A stretch of DNA of 64,000 nt from Adiantum capillus-veneris (lineage: Eukaryota; Streptophyta; Polypodiopsida; Polypodiales; Pteridaceae). Shown one piece after another: positions 11,847-24,600 of the stretch. The stretch is taken from positions 81,724,338 through 81,788,337 of the forward strand of contig CM043953.1 in assembly GCA_014529385.2 (NCBI GenBank), given 5' to 3'. The notes under the pieces were generated by a model. That model was not told the origin of the DNA. It saw only the letters and a program-made list of their open reading frames with translations, and ran no database searches. Each line of letters begins with the position of its first letter. Position 1 is the stretch's first letter. The position numbers were made by a program, and so were the translations under genes.

Positions 11847-12510
11847 ATTTGCTTGATATTGTTGCCTCTTATATATCTTACTCTTCTTGTCTAATTTTCA
11901 ATTATGGCCGATCTCTAGTGAAGAGTCACTAGATGAATCGCTACTTGTGTCTTCTCCTCCCCGAATAGATTGTCATCTCGGGTACCACTGGGCCCTGAAT
12001 GGTTTGTCCCCACATTTGCACCAAGATTTAACTCAGATTCTTCTTCCTCAGTGTCTACTTCAATTGATGATTCTGACTCCAAATCGTGTGGGCCATAGTC
12101 TTTTGAGACGCTACTAGTTCCAATGTCAGTCAAGCCTTCATCTTGTAGCTGATCAAAAGCTATATGCATTGCTCCTATCATATTTAAAGGTACGAGTGGT
12201 AGCATTTCATCCCCTCAAGTGTTACCCAGGTCGTCCCCCTATTTTCCCAAGTGTCTATGGTTGCTGCTAGGTGGACCCAATTCACATTGTCAGACTCAAT
12301 CATCCCAGATAGAACATCCATATAGGGAATATCTTCCCCAACATTAGTGTCCATTTTACACGTGTAGCAATAGTGCAATGGGGCCGAATGAATTGTGGTG
12401 TCAGATCTATGATCAATTATAAATGTGTTTCCTAGAGGATGTGCTCGACCAGTTACGAGATCCACTCGAATGACAGAGTCTTGGAACTACAAGTAGACAT
12501 GGTTTTTAGA

Positions 12511-12850
12511 CTAGTCATGCACCATTTTTTCTTCCCTCATGAAAAGACGTCCTAAGATCATCTTAGATGACATAATGTGCTTGGAAAAATCCATAAAAAT
12601 GAAGGTATACCTGATTTTGTGTCCAAAGACCTTAATCTTGAGATCTTCTAGCATCCTAATAGGTTTAACAATAGCATTTTTACCACTATGTTTGTAGTCC
12701 CAAGGTGAGGTCTTCCCATAGTTTCCCAACAATTTTTAGTCACAATGCTAACCCCAGCACCACCATCAAGGATTCCCTTCATAGTCAATCCCTTGGTAGT
12801 GATTTCTATGGTTGCATTGGATTCATTGCCTTCAAAGTATTATCCCAACT
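12511..12850 (-). pseudogene. gypsy aspartic protease (retropepsin), degenerate
   Basis: The minus strand reads 'KGILDGGAGVSIVTKNCWET' at about 12,795-12,735, an active-site loop with DGG instead of the usual DTG/DSG. After one frameshift comes 'PIRMLEDLKIKVFGHKIR' and 'KMILGRLFMREEKMVHD', the flap and C-terminal part typical of plant gypsy proteases. It lies between gag and RT as expected and would cleave the polyprotein. Confidence 0.85.
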
Positions 12851-12926
12851 TGAATAACAGAGTTTTAATCTAGGTTGGATCTAAGTGTTCCTCCTCCTCT
12901 ATTGGCACCTCCCTAGGTCCAATCAT

Positions 12927-14700
12927 CTATGAAAATTGTGGTAGCCTCAGTTCTCCATTGAGGAAAGCTCGAAGAGCTAAGAATAGCTCGGGGTCTCCAT
13001 ATAGTTTGGACATGATGGTGGTTCTAACTTCTAAAGCCATGAAATCCATCAAATTGGCAATATTTAACGATACTTTTTGGGCTTCAGTCCCTTGACATGG
13101 GGAAGATGGGATCTCCATTTCTTTGATAGGGTCGGGTAATCCCTCTATAAACATTCTTTCCAACAAGAAGGGAGTACGCCCACTTTCCCATGACTTACTT
13201 CTTGGATGACACTTGGTATGGTTGGTGGTCTATGGACTTTTTGAGGTTGCTTTTGCTTAGGGAACAATGTGTTTGTAATCTAGATCTGCCTAGGTGCTGG
13301 CTCTAGATCCCCTTGGGTCTCTTCTACCAAACTCATTAATTGCTTGACTCGTTCGATCTCCTCTGTAGGGTTTGGATAAGTTCCTATCTTCTTTGTGGGT
13401 TCCTTGGGTCCTAGCCATTGTGGCTCATGATGATCTTCCTTGTTTGTTTATTTCCTAGTGGTCGTTTTCGTCTCCATGGTTTCACCTAAATCAGAATCCT
13501 CTTCAGTGTCATTCATATATACAGGGTTGTCACAAGTACCTAAGTTGGTCTTTGAACGGGGGTTTGACTTCGCTGCTTTTTGTGATCTCTTTCTTCATGT
13601 TTTCGTCTTCTTCTTGATTTTGGGTAGTTGATGACGTGTCTCTTTCTTCGAGAATAAAATTTTGGTTTTGGAACATCGATTGTGTGAGTACATTTACTGG
13701 CACCACATGCGTACTTTGTGTTGGCTCTTCAGTAACCTCAATTAAGTTCAATGGCGTGATCTTTGGCGCATTCGGATTATTAGGACAGTGGACATACAAA
13801 TGATCTATGCCACATCGACTACACATGAGTATTGGCATTGCAGATATACTCGCTTGATTGATTTGCATTAGTGTGGCATTATTTTGTAGTCTAATAGGAC
13901 ACTCGGCTACACGATGTGGACCTCCACACTCATAGCATTGAAGAGGTGGTCTCTTGGCAGTGAAATTGATATTTTGGCCTCTTGTTGCAAGAGCAGCTAC
14001 TTGATAGACAGGTTTGACTTGTCTCCAATAGTCCTCCATGTACTATTGTGGACTTTCTTCAAGTGCATCAATTCCATAGGCAATATTAGGGTCTATATCT
14101 TCCTCACAGCCTTTGAAACCAACAATAGATGACTCACAACCCACTTGATTCACAGAAGTGATTCTCGGATGTGGTGGTTGCGGTCCTAGCACTGTAGGTG
14201 GTAAGGGTGTTGTTTGCACAACATTTTGGGCCCTAGGGACCATGTGTTGTGGCGTTTGTTCAAGAGGTGGGACCGATATCAATGCAAGCACTCAAGGTGT
14301 GTCCGTCCATGCTAAGGTTGGTCTATTGGCCATCACACGTTTAAATACTATACAATACTTGGCTTGATGACCATATCTTCCACATGCATTGCAATTCCCA
14401 TTAAATTTTACTCTACACATAGGCCATTCACTAGTACTATGCGGATCATAGCAAACTGAGCACCATTGTTGCTCCCTTCTTGGATACATATGGTTGTTGT
14501 GTGGAGCACTATTGTTTCTAAGACTTTGTTGAATGGCCTTGGTGAGGTCTGCTAAAGTCATCTCAGATATCTTTGGCTCTTTAGCAATAGGCTTTATGGT
14601 CATTGGCTCATGCCCCGATGCTTGCGAGCTAGTAGATTTAGGCTCAACAGACACTCTTTCTCCTTGAGTCATTAAATTGTCCTCCAATTGGATCACATTT
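12927..14700 (-). pseudogene. gypsy gag C-terminal part with several zinc knuckles
   Basis: Cys/His knuckles occur in series: 'CNACGRYGHQAKYC' (CX2CX4HX4C, near 14,390-14,350), 'CYECGGPHRVAEC' (near 13,935-13,890), 'CSRCGIDHLYVHC' (near 13,820-13,780), and a looser 'CSVCYDPHSTSEWPMC' near 14,460. Between them are Gln/Pro/Thr-rich linkers. Knuckles in gag bind element RNA. Four in one gag is more than the one or two seen in most gypsy elements. Confidence 0.82.
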
Positions 14701-14704
14701 GTGG

Positions 14705-16467
14705 TGACTGCTTCCTAACTAGTGATTCCTCTAATGACTAGGCCATTGTAGATATCCTCATGTCATAATCCACTAATGAATCTATCGAGCAATTGGTTAT
14801 TATTGAAGCACTCATTTGGATTACAACGAGAATTCTAATTCTTCAAGCGACTAATAAAGTCTCTCACGGACTCTCCTTCCTCTCGTTGAAATTTCTGGAG
14901 CTGAGATGCTACACCCCAAAGTAATCCCTCTCGTATGTACTCTTTCAAAACAGTCTCCTAAGAGTAGGGTAAATCATTTTTTCTTCCACCCTTAGGGTTC
15001 TGTACCAATCCCTAGCCTTCCCACTCAAGGTCAGGCTTAAAGCATTACTCTTATGTAGGTCATTGTGCTCTCCTAGGGAATCGCATATTTGTTCAAATAC
15101 TTCGATATGCTTTCTCACGTCCCTGTCTCCACTTAAGTTTTGTGTGAGCTTGGCTATTTGTACTGCCTTACTTCTAGGCTCTCTATCAGGCGTGTTACGC
15201 ATATTTTCAGTAATAGATCGACCGATAGCTTGAGAAAATGTTGCCAAGTCACCTAAGTGAGCAGGTATAGTGGGGATAGGTGCTCTCAGGACTGCATGTG
15301 GAATGGGTGTTGGCATTGGGTTTGGCGTATATGCAGCCCTTGGGTTCCAAGTTGGGTACGAGGTTATGCCATGTGGTGGCCCAAAGTTCATATGTGTGGC
15401 ACTAGGCATAGCAAACGTCGGATGTGACATGATAATGCTAGCTGGTATGGTCCCATTGAAATAAGAGCCTGGATGTTGTGGCTGTGGAGCATAAGTTGTT
15501 GAAACAATGGGAGGGGTAGGAGCTACATGAGCACGAGGGTCCATAGGTGCATATGATTGATACACACTTGTAGGTACTGTTGTAGGCATTGGGCCACCAT
15601 GTAGTGGTGCTTTACTAATGAATGAGGTCCATGGCGTGTTTTTTGTCATACACATTGTTGGGGTAGGCACGGTAGCCGTGCTGTCATCAAGAGAAAGATG
15701 ATCTAAACTTGGAAAGGTAAAGCTGTCACTTGTGGTCTCAAATTGTACTGAGACCCCTGGAAAAACAACATATGGAGGATCCATCGGGCTTACCGAGGGA
15801 GTCTCCATTTGTGATAAAATTGGTTGCTTAGCCTTCCCTGTATCCAAGAATCTCATGAGACCCGTTGAAGGCACGTGGATCCCTTTGTTCTGCCTCTCTA
15901 GCTCATAACCCTATGGATGACATCACAAACTCTTTGTTGTTGATCTTCTACGCTAGTAGCACTCAATGTGGATTGTAGGACATCTAACCAACCCACATGA
16001 TAGGTGTGACCTATGTATAGGTCGGTTAAAGTCTCCTTTTTTAGTTCATACTCCTAGTCTTCATTTAGAAATGCTCCATCTAGGATTGAGGTGCTAGGGG
16101 TGTCCTTTGAACTAGATGTAATGTGGCTCTCTATGGGTTGACCCTTAGTGGTTGCTAATTCAAGAGCACTCAATTGCTCGCCTAGAATGGATGTTGAAAT
16201 AGGGGCCTTTGTTTTTAACTCTCTTCATTGCTCTACCTTGTGTAGGATCTCAATTTCCTTTTTCCTAGCCACAATGATGTATTGCTCAACCTCTTGCACT
16301 TCGACAAGGCTTCTACCATCATGTAATAAAACCTCGGAGGGGAATAGCTCTGAAGAGTCAGGGGGTGCAGTAATGAATGGAGTATTCACATAAACACTCT
16401 TCGGGAGTATGGGGTTGTAAACACCTAAAAGACTAGGTGATCGGCCTTCACGGGCACTTACCAACAC
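14705..16467 (-). pseudogene. gypsy gag, Pro-rich N-terminus and capsid region
   Basis: A 309-codon stretch (15,874-14,945) starts with a Pro/Thr/Ser-rich segment (many 'PTP' and 'AP' steps) and ends in the capsid helix region 'HIEVFEQICDSLGEHNDLHK', 'LSLTLSGKARDWYRTLRV', which matches the retrotransposon gag fold (alternating hydrophobics with 'A..W'). Another open stretch at 16,467-16,225 lies upstream and may be the gag N-terminus. Stops and frameshifts occur after 14,945. The region 16,470-17,757 between it and the primer site shows no recognised domain. Confidence 0.78.
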
Positions 16468-17758
16468 TTCTAGAGTGTTGAGGTCACATGCACCTACGCT
16501 CTGGTCTTGTGCTACAGGACGATCACATAGAGAGTGTCTCCATTTGAGCGAGCACTCATTATTCCTCCATATTAGGCTCTAGGCCCACAATGGGAACCCA
16601 AGGTAGTACAACTCACGACCCACATATTGCGTCTAGTGACTCTTCCTTTGACTACGACGTCATGGAAGGTTACCCGATGCCTAATCCCAATGATTCAGCC
16701 AAGAAATGCATGCCATGGGCCCACGGTCCGGGCAGAGGGTGTTTAGCTGCTTGAAGGAGACTTTTAGTAGAGCCACTCGCTCCGAACATGGAGCTAGTGA
16801 TATAAATGAAGGGGATTGGGGAAGTAAATTCACCATTCATGACCAACATAGACCCAATTTTTTTGTTATTTTTTGTCCTGTTTTCTAACCAAGCCACGAA
16901 ATATGGCATGTGATAGCTCAAAACGAGCATCTTGGCTAGAGGATCATGTCATGCTTTACAACCCCCGATTCGGTTATGTAAAGCCTTCTAAATCCAAAAA
17001 AGAAAAATTTCCTAGTCGACGGCTAGAATTAGTAAGTCAAAGGGTGAGTTTGAAGGGGATGTTGGAGGATTTGAGGAACTTGTCCCACATGCCCTCCCTT
17101 CACTTGAGGTTCTAGTCTTTATCAGTAGTGTCTATACTATATCATTTGACTAAGGACTGAGGCCTGGGCTTGGGCTCGGGCTCGAGCTCTGGGCGGGGCT
17201 CGGGGAATGATCTCAATCCTTCCTTTTATAATAAGATGTTTTTAATCTTGTTTTTTGTTTTTAAATTTTCTTTTTGGTTTCAGATTTTCAAGAGACTTTT
17301 TTTGGAAAAAAATTTATGTTTTAAAAAAAAACTTTGTGGATAATGCTGCACGTGGGCGTCGAGCTCACGCGCTCACACAGCTGTCCCTAGCAGCTCTATC
17401 TAACTTGCCTACAACTCATAGAGCTAATTAACACTAATCATCTCTGTTCACAAACTGCCTAACATAGTAAACTACACACTAACAGACAGTCAACTTTCAC
17501 ACTGTCTACTGCTCACTGTCCACTGCACATTACAAATCTAAACACTAACTAACAGATCTCATAACACCTGCACATTGCAACACTTAGCAGATCTGACAAA
17601 ACATGTATTTATAGCACTTAACAGAGCTAACAAAAACCTGCTAACACCTGCACATTCCATCCACTTACCAGATCTAACATAACTCAGCAAAAAACCAAAA
17701 ATAGCAAAAGTGAATGGCTTCCTGAGGTAGCACTGAGTACTCCTCAAGCTTAGTGCAA

Positions 17759-17783
17759 GGCAATCCCCGACAACGGAGCTAAA
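17759..17783 (-). other. primer binding site resembling the tRNA-Asp type
   Basis: On the minus strand, right after the 5' LTR end, the sequence reads 'tagctccgttgtcggggatt'. The tRNA-Asp primer site known from Athila/Ogre-type elements has 'tggcgccgttg(c/t)cgggga'. The match is imperfect, in keeping with age, but it lies where a primer site must be. Confidence 0.6.
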
Positions 17784-17785
17784 AA

Positions 17786-18751
<966 letters not shown>

Positions 18752-19327
18752 ACTAGAAGATTGCCTCCATGGTCAAGTGTTTGCTTCATGCAAAATCAAG
18801 GCAGTGGTTGTAGAGGACTGGGGACTTTATTGGATTTTTCAAGTGTAACTCAAAAAGCTCTCACCCCATCTCAATTGATGAATTCATGTCACTCCTCTAG
18901 ACTTTATGCAGGAGACCTCTTAAATGATGATCCATACTTTAGTAGCATATAGGTATTGGACCTCTCCTACAATAAACTGGAGGGCAACATAACCGAAGAT
19001 ATCAAGTATCTCACTACCCTAAGGATATTGAGTGTGGGGCACAACTTGTTGGTCGGTGCCATCCTCGTGAGTCTAATGCATCTCAAAACCATAGGAGTTC
19101 TTGACATGGGCTTATAACAGGCTTGAAGGAGGCCTTTGGCCACTTTTCAATTGCTCCATTTTGGTTCAAATTGATGCATCTAACAACTATTTCTCTAGTG
19201 CAATCCCTTTAGTTGTGTAGCTGAGCATTGCTTCTTTGGCCAGATTTGAACACAACCTAATTCTATGTACTGAACCCTTGCCACCTTGTGCCAATGCATA
19301 AGAAGATAACAAGACATTTGAAAGATG
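18752..19327 (+). pseudogene. BRI1-like LRR receptor kinase pseudogene, part 2 (island and last LRRs)
   Basis: The sequence picks up where part 1 stops. Readable pieces are 'QNQGSGCRGLGTLLDFSS' and 'NSCHSSRLYAGDLLNDDPYF' (the non-LRR island-to-LRR junction of BRI1-type receptors), then 'VLDLSYNKLEGNITEDI', 'LRILSVGHNLLVGAI', 'IGVLDMG' and, after a frameshift, 'YNRLEGGLWPLFNCS', 'VQIDASNNYFSSAIPLVV', ending in 'LCTEPLPPC', the counterpart of the 'LCGYPLPRC' cap as I recall it in BRI1. Stops at 18,950 and elsewhere rule out function. A copia LTR begins at 19,328. Confidence 0.87.
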
Positions 19328-19548
19328 TGTTGGATTTAGGGTTGTAGGAAAACACACACAGCTTGGAGAAGACAAAGGGAGCTCAAGGAACGCAACAGAG
19401 TGTATTACTTAGTGTGCAATGGAAAGATAGATAGCCCTAGAATGATGGGCGTATATGCAATGCACGGGGGGGAAAACCTCTTAGTGAGGGAAAAAGTGCC
19501 CCGACGGTCCTAAGTGTGTTCACACACATCACTACCACATGTATAACA
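19328..19548 (-). repeat. left (3') LTR of the copia element
   Basis: TGTTGG at the left, GTATAACA at the right. It is nearly identical to 23,745-23,964 and similar to the LTR at 31,619-31,837, so the family has at least two copies in the window. Confidence 0.93.
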
Positions 19549-19550
19549 AA

Positions 19551-19559
19551 TCCCCCCCT
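19551..19559 (-). other. polypurine tract of the copia element
   Basis: The minus strand reads 'aggggggga' two bases before the LTR start TGTTATAC. Confidence 0.75.
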
Positions 19560-19626
19560 AGGAGTGATGCCGAGAACGAGAGCTGGCACAAAGAGTAAAG
19601 GGAAGTGCCATGCCTTGAGGACATGA

Positions 19627-20200
19627 TCAGTCCACAAAGGGGAGTAAGCCCAAAGCTTTGCGGAAAGCTTCAAACTTATCACGAGACAATGCCTTTGTGA
19701 AAAGCTTTGCAAGGTTGTCCTGTGTTGGCACATAAGCCAAGATGATCGCTTCTGATGAGAGACTCTCCCTGACATAGTGGTAATGCACCTCAATGTGCTT
19801 TGTGCGAGCATGAAAAACTGGGTTCCTTGCAATTGCCAATGTGCTCTGACTGTCAATGTAGATAGTGTTGGCAGTGTCCTATCCAACACCCAAATCAACC
19901 ATAAGGCGTCTGAGCCATACGCTATCAACCGTACCTTTGAAGACTGCCATGTCCACAGTAGGTTGCTTCTTGCTCAACCATGATATGCATGAGCTTCCAA
20001 GCATGAAACAAAAACCACTTGTGGACACTCGCTTGTCAAAACAACCAGCCCAACTATTAGAGTCCAAAAAAGCATGTAAGTCTGGAGAAAATGCTCCCCC
20101 CTTGGGATAAAACAAGCCAAGATGGAAAGTGTCACTCAAGTAGCAGAAAATCCTCTTGACAGATTGCCAATGCTTAGACCCTGGGCTATGCATAAATCTG
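19627..20200 (-). pseudogene. copia RNase H, degenerate
   Basis: Readable pieces are 'KHWQSVKRIFCYLSDTFHLG', 'FLDSNSWAGCFDKRVSTSGF', 'SWLSKKQPTVDMAVFKG', then 'MAIARNPVFHARTKHIEVHY' and 'VPTQDNLAKLFTKALSRDKF', the standard end of copia pol. The catalytic Asp of 'DSNSWAG' corresponds to 'DADWAG'. Several stops divide it. Confidence 0.88.
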
Positions 20201-20205
20201 CTGAC

Positions 20206-20900
20206 CTATGAGACTGCAAACTGAATATCTAGCCACGTGTTGCATACATAAATGAGGTAGCCAGCAACAAATTGGTAAAGAGTGACATCAATAGGATCAC
20301 CAACATCATGAAGACTCAATTTCAAACTTGTTTTCATGGGAGTGGCAATAGGTTTGCAACCCTCAAGTTCAAACTTACATAGCAATGTCTCTATGTAACT
20401 TTTTTGACACAAGGCAATACCACCATCACACTGCTTAAATTGTCTACCCAAGTAATGATGCAGCATCCCCAAATCTTTCATCTTGAAAGTAGCATTCAAA
20501 TCAGCCTTAAATTCAACAATATGTCTTTCATTTGGTCCAGTGATCAGCAAATCACCCACATAAAGAACCACAATGAGAAGTACATCACCCTCACGCTTTA
20601 CATACAATGTGCTTTTTGTTGGACTATTATGGAAGCCTCGTTTGACCAAATGAACGTCAGCCTTGCCATACCAAGCACGAGGAGATTGCTTCAACCCATA
20701 CAAAGCTTTCTTACATATGCACGCTTTATCCCGTCTTGACAAAACCGCGAGGTTGTGCTACATAAGCTTCCTCAAATATGTCACCATTCAAGAAAGCAAT
20801 AATAATATCTGATTGATTTACATTCCAACCAAAATGAGCTGCCAATGCACAGTAGTCATACGACAAGTGGGAGCAAAAGTCTCTTCATAATCTATGCCTT
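20206..20900 (-). pseudogene. copia reverse transcriptase with YVGD in place of YVDD
   Basis: A 178-codon stretch contains '[18 protein letters not shown]', 'VVLYVGDLLITGPNERHI', 'FKMKDLGMLHHYLGRQF' and 'LCQKSYIETLLCKFELEGCK', all classic copia RT blocks. One of the two catalytic aspartates is replaced by glycine. The N-terminal RT part to about 20,900 is frame-broken. Confidence 0.9.
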
Positions 20901-20961
20901 TTTACTGTGCATAAGCCTTTGAAACAAGTCAATTGCCTAGTTGGAATTTACATTTGAACTT

Positions 20962-21950
20962 TCACCATTGAAGAGGCAACAAAGTGTCATAAATGTCATG
21001 TGACCTTACATTACTATCTCTAGTACATGACAGTAAGGGATGGCTAGAATCTTCCACAAAAACAATGTCCCATGAAACGAGAATACACTTTGTTTGCGGA
21101 TGATACAACCTGTAACCTTTACTTTCAGTATATAACCAACAAAAATACATTTGACAACTTTATCATCTAATTTCTTGTGATGTGTTTGTGGCACCAAAGC
21201 ATATGCCAAACAATCAAAAACACACATGTGCTCAATAGAAGGCTTTCTATCATGCCATGCTTCATATGGAGTCATAGACTGCAAAGATTTTGTAGGACAC
21301 CTGTTAAGTACATAAGTGGCACACATGATGGCCTCAAGCGAAAACGAATGCGAAAATCTTGACTTTTGACCATACATCATCCCATTTTCATAAGTGACCT
21401 ATTTTTCCTCGCAGCAACACCATTTTGCTGAGGCGTATAAGGCATTGTACATTGGTGTTTTATCCCACGACTAGCCATAAATGCATTAACTTCATGAGAC
21501 ATATACTCCCCCCTTGATCGGAACAGAGGGTGTCCATAGTACAATTTGACACATTTTCAGCCATAGCCAGAAATTGTTTGAAGCACATAAATACTTCGGA
21601 CTTCGCTTTAAGTGGATATACCCATGCATGCCTAGAGTAATCAACAATAAAAGTCACGAAGAAAAGGTAATTGCCCAAGAATGGAGTTTGCATGGGCCCA
21701 CAAACGTCACTATGCACAAGTTGTAACCTGCATGTGGCCCTAACTGAACCATCCTTTGGAAACTTAGAACATTGCATCTTACCCAAAATATAGCCTTCAC
21801 AAACATGTTTGGCAGGTGCTTCAAGAGGCGGCATAGAAGCAACCATATCAGATTTCTGCAAACACAAAAAACTGGAAAAATTCAGATGACCAAAACGTGC
21901 ATGCCAAAGTTTTGCATTTGAAATAGCCTTTGAATCCACAACTGCATTTG
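20962..21950 (-). pseudogene. copia integrase, degenerate
   Basis: Visible pieces are 'NAKLWHARFGHLNFSSF' (zinc-binding His region), 'HVCEGYILGKMQ' (second half of the zinc site), 'LQLVHSDVCGPMQTPFLGN' (first catalytic Asp), 'YSRHAWVYPLKAKSEVF', 'CSDQGGSI' (second Asp), and after a break 'CATYVLNRCPTKSLQSMTPYEAW' and 'CIFVGY'. The Glu region lies in a damaged stretch near 21,400-21,460. Confidence 0.9.
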
Positions 21951-22149
21951 CAAATTTCTACCCACACTTGTCATCCAAAGTAAGCTTATACAACCCATGG
22001 CATAAAATGCCAAATGCAACAATTTCATCACCAAACTGAGATCATGTACAATACATCTGTCACCCATAAATTTGACTATAAGACCAAGTCTACCAAGTGC
22101 AGATACAAAAAAAAAAAAGATCTTCTTGATCCCAGGTACATACACTACA

Positions 22150-22440
22150 TCAACGTGTGAAAGAACTGCCTTTTGCAGCAGTAAGCACAATCTTCCCAGC
22201 TCCTTGAATCGAATAAGAGCCATTGTTGGCACAAGTAACTGAATTTCCATGAGGGACAGACTCAAGAGAGGTGAACAAATCAAGATGTGAGGTAATGTGC
22301 TTTGTAGCACCACTATCAAAATACCACACATGTGAATCTACAGCAACTGACATGCATGCATCATGGAAAACATGATTATAGGTATACTCTGCACTAAAAG
22401 CCCATTCTACATCAACATCAACATCACAATCTCCTTTCAC
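22150..22440 (-). pseudogene. copia protease
   Basis: The active-site motif is clear: 'VWYFDSGATKHITSHLDLF', with Asp-Ser-Gly as in active retropepsins of the copia group. A 96-codon open stretch covers the core of the domain. Confidence 0.87.
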
Positions 22441-23393
22441 AGAAGACTCAATGTAGTGGAACCAACATTAGTAGTGGAACCAGCCTCTTTGGCCTTCAAC
22501 TTAGGACACTGCTTGATCAAATGATCATTAGCTTTACAATAGTGGCAAGGCATCTCCTTTTTTCCTTATCACCAAAATTTTCAGACAAATTGCCAGCAGA
22601 AGCATTAGGAACATGTGATTTTCCACTCATAGAAGAACTATGAGAAGTGGCTGCATTGTTGTTACGACCCTTTCTTTGAGCAGCAATAAAGGCCTGTTCA
22701 ACTGCACGCTGTCTATTCCTCTCTTTTTTAGAAGGTGACTCTTACAACAACAATGTGCATAATGCATCAAACTTGACAACTTCAGGATTTCCTTGGGTCA
22801 TAAGTCTCCAAGTACTAGCAAAAGTCTGGTAAGAATCTGGTAAGGCATCAAGAACAGTCTACACGAGGGAACTGTCTGAAATGACTTCACCTGCAAAAAT
22901 AAGTTGCTCATTGATATCCTTGACACCAGCAAGGAAAGTGTCCATATCATCTTCCTCGTGCATAGCATTCGACTCCAGCTCTTTAAGCAGCAATGCAATA
23001 TTTGCCTCATTGCGACTTCCATAAAGACCAGCTAGAATATCCCGAGCCTGTTTTGCAAAATTTGTTGGACGAATGTGAGGAGTAATATTGTGCTTCACAG
23101 ACAACGCAATCAATGCATGGGCCTGTGCATCTTCTACATCCCAACGAGCTTGTTCTACCGTAGGCAAAACAACTCTTAACAACAGCAATCCTTGCAGCAA
23201 GACCTGCAATATTCTCAACATCGCCTACATCCTCAAAACCAGGACATACATCAATGCCCTGCACGATGTTTCAAACGCCCTTTGACACAAGGACATGTTG
23301 CATCATGTAAGCCCACATAGGGTAATTGTCCTTATCCAATCTGTCCTCAGCAGCAAACATCTTGAACACATCTGTGTTGTTGTCTGCCATGGC
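22441..23393 (-). pseudogene. copia gag with CCHC zinc knuckle
   Basis: The start reads 'MADNNTDVFKMFAAEDRLDK' and then 'DNYPMWAYMMQHVLVSKGV', a typical copia gag N-terminus with the 'F.G.NY..W' pattern. The middle holds 'ARWDVEDAQAHALIALSVK' and 'YGSRNEANIALLLKELES'. Near 22,550-22,500 the minus strand encodes 'CHYCKANDHLIKQC', a CX2CX4HX4C knuckle. Stops and shifts are spread through the gene. Confidence 0.87.
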
Positions 23394-23730
23394 GAATGCT
23401 GCACCTGATGTGAAAACTACCTGAAAAGAGGAGAAATGAAACAGGAGACCACGTGCTATATGGAGCAAACCATAGAAGACTGTAAGGACCTATTATGCAA
23501 AAAATGACACTGATAAAAATTTTGCACAAAATGACGAAATAGCCTGCGCAATACTGCTTGTATTGGAATTGGAGGCCGAAATGAGCGTAAATAAAAAATA
23601 TGAGCAGACCAAGCTCTACAAGCTTACCCAAAATATTTGTCGACTTGCAAACGCTTGCCAAAGCTCATAGAAATCGGAGAAAGTGAGCAGGCGTGTGATG
23701 CTGGCTACTAAACCCGGGAGGATGCAACCT

Positions 23731-23742
23731 GCTTTGATACCA
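23731..23742 (-). other. initiator tRNA-Met primer binding site
   Basis: The minus strand reads 'tggtatcaaagc' two bases inside the 5' LTR; the canonical initiator-Met site is 'tggtatcagagc'. One mismatch. Confidence 0.85.
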
Positions 23743-23744
23743 AT

Positions 23745-23964
23745 TGTTGGGTTTAGGGTTGTAGGAAAACACACACAACTTGGAGAAGACAAAGGAAGCT
23801 CAAGGCACACAACAAAGAGTGTATTACTTAGTGTGCAATGGAAAGATAGATAGCCCTAGAATGATGGGCGTATATACAATGCACGGGGGAAAAAACCTCC
23901 CAGTGAGAGAAAAAGTGCCCCGACAGTCCTAAGTGTGTTCACACACATCACTACCACATGTATA
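23745..23964 (-). repeat. right (5') LTR of the copia element
   Basis: TGTTGGGTTTAGGG... to ...ACATGTATA, homologous to 19,328-19,548. The last three bases expected (aca) are missing and the sequence passes directly into receptor-kinase sequence. Confidence 0.92.
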
Positions 23965-24600
23965 TGGTAATAAAATGCAATAGCGGTGGTGCAAGTGGAA
24001 CACGCATCAGTCATAATCACTTTGTTATGATAAGCTGCATTCAAATGAGGGAATAGAATAGAGGCTGGCATGGCAACACCAAAAGCAAATTGCGTGCAGG
24101 GCAGCTCGAGGGTTGTGATTTCCATATCAAGAGTGGCAACCCTATATAATCCACAAGGACATAAAGTTCAACAATGTGTTGCTTGACAAAGTAGAGTGTT
24201 TGACTTTGGCATGGCAGCTCTAATAAGTACACCACAGTCACCTAAGTGCAAGCACATTGGCAAAGGAACCTAGCTATGTGCCTCCAAATCAATACCAAAG
24301 CTTTGGTGCGCTTTCAAAGAGGACATCTCCTTTGGGGTGATCTTGCTAGAGCTCCTCACTGGGAAGCGACCTACAGACAAGGAATTTTTGTAAGATGCAA
24401 ATCTAGTAAGTTGGATAAGGTAGCTTGTGAATGAGAGGAGTACATTTAAGGCACTGGATCCATGGTTTCTGCAAGTAAATCATGGGGACAATCAATGTGA
24501 AATCTTGCACTACATGAAGATCACATGTGATTATGTTTTAGACATTCTTTCTAAGTGACCCATGATGTGACCGTCCATAGTCTCTATGCCCAAGGGAGTT
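23965..24600 (+). pseudogene. BRI1-like LRR receptor kinase pseudogene, part 3 (kinase domain)
   Basis: Kinase subdomains VI to XI are legible in order: 'KQIACRAARGL' (helix E), 'IIHKDIKFNNVLLDK' (catalytic loop, HKD in place of HRD), 'DFGMA' (metal-binding DFG), then a damaged activation segment with 'GT' and 'C(T/A)SK', and 'FKEDISFGVILLELLTGK' followed by 'RPTDKEF', the helix F region of RLKs. Weak traces of the C-lobe run to about 24,600. The transmembrane segment and most of the N-lobe are missing, so a deletion accompanied or preceded the copia insertion. Parts 1 and 2 lie at 3,240-4,411 and 18,752-19,327. Confidence 0.85.

Larger units (their letters stand above)
19328..23964 (-). mobile_element. 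Ty1/copia retrotransposon with both LTRs, 4.6 kb
   Basis: LTRs of about 220 bases at 19,328-19,548 and 23,745-23,964 enclose gag, protease, integrase, RT and RNase H in copia order on the minus strand. A polypurine tract and an initiator-Met primer site lie at the proper inner edges. All frames are broken by stops and shifts. The right LTR ends '...catgtata' without the last three bases (aca) present on the left, and no target duplication is seen. It is inserted between the LRR end and the kinase part of the receptor pseudogene. Confidence 0.93.
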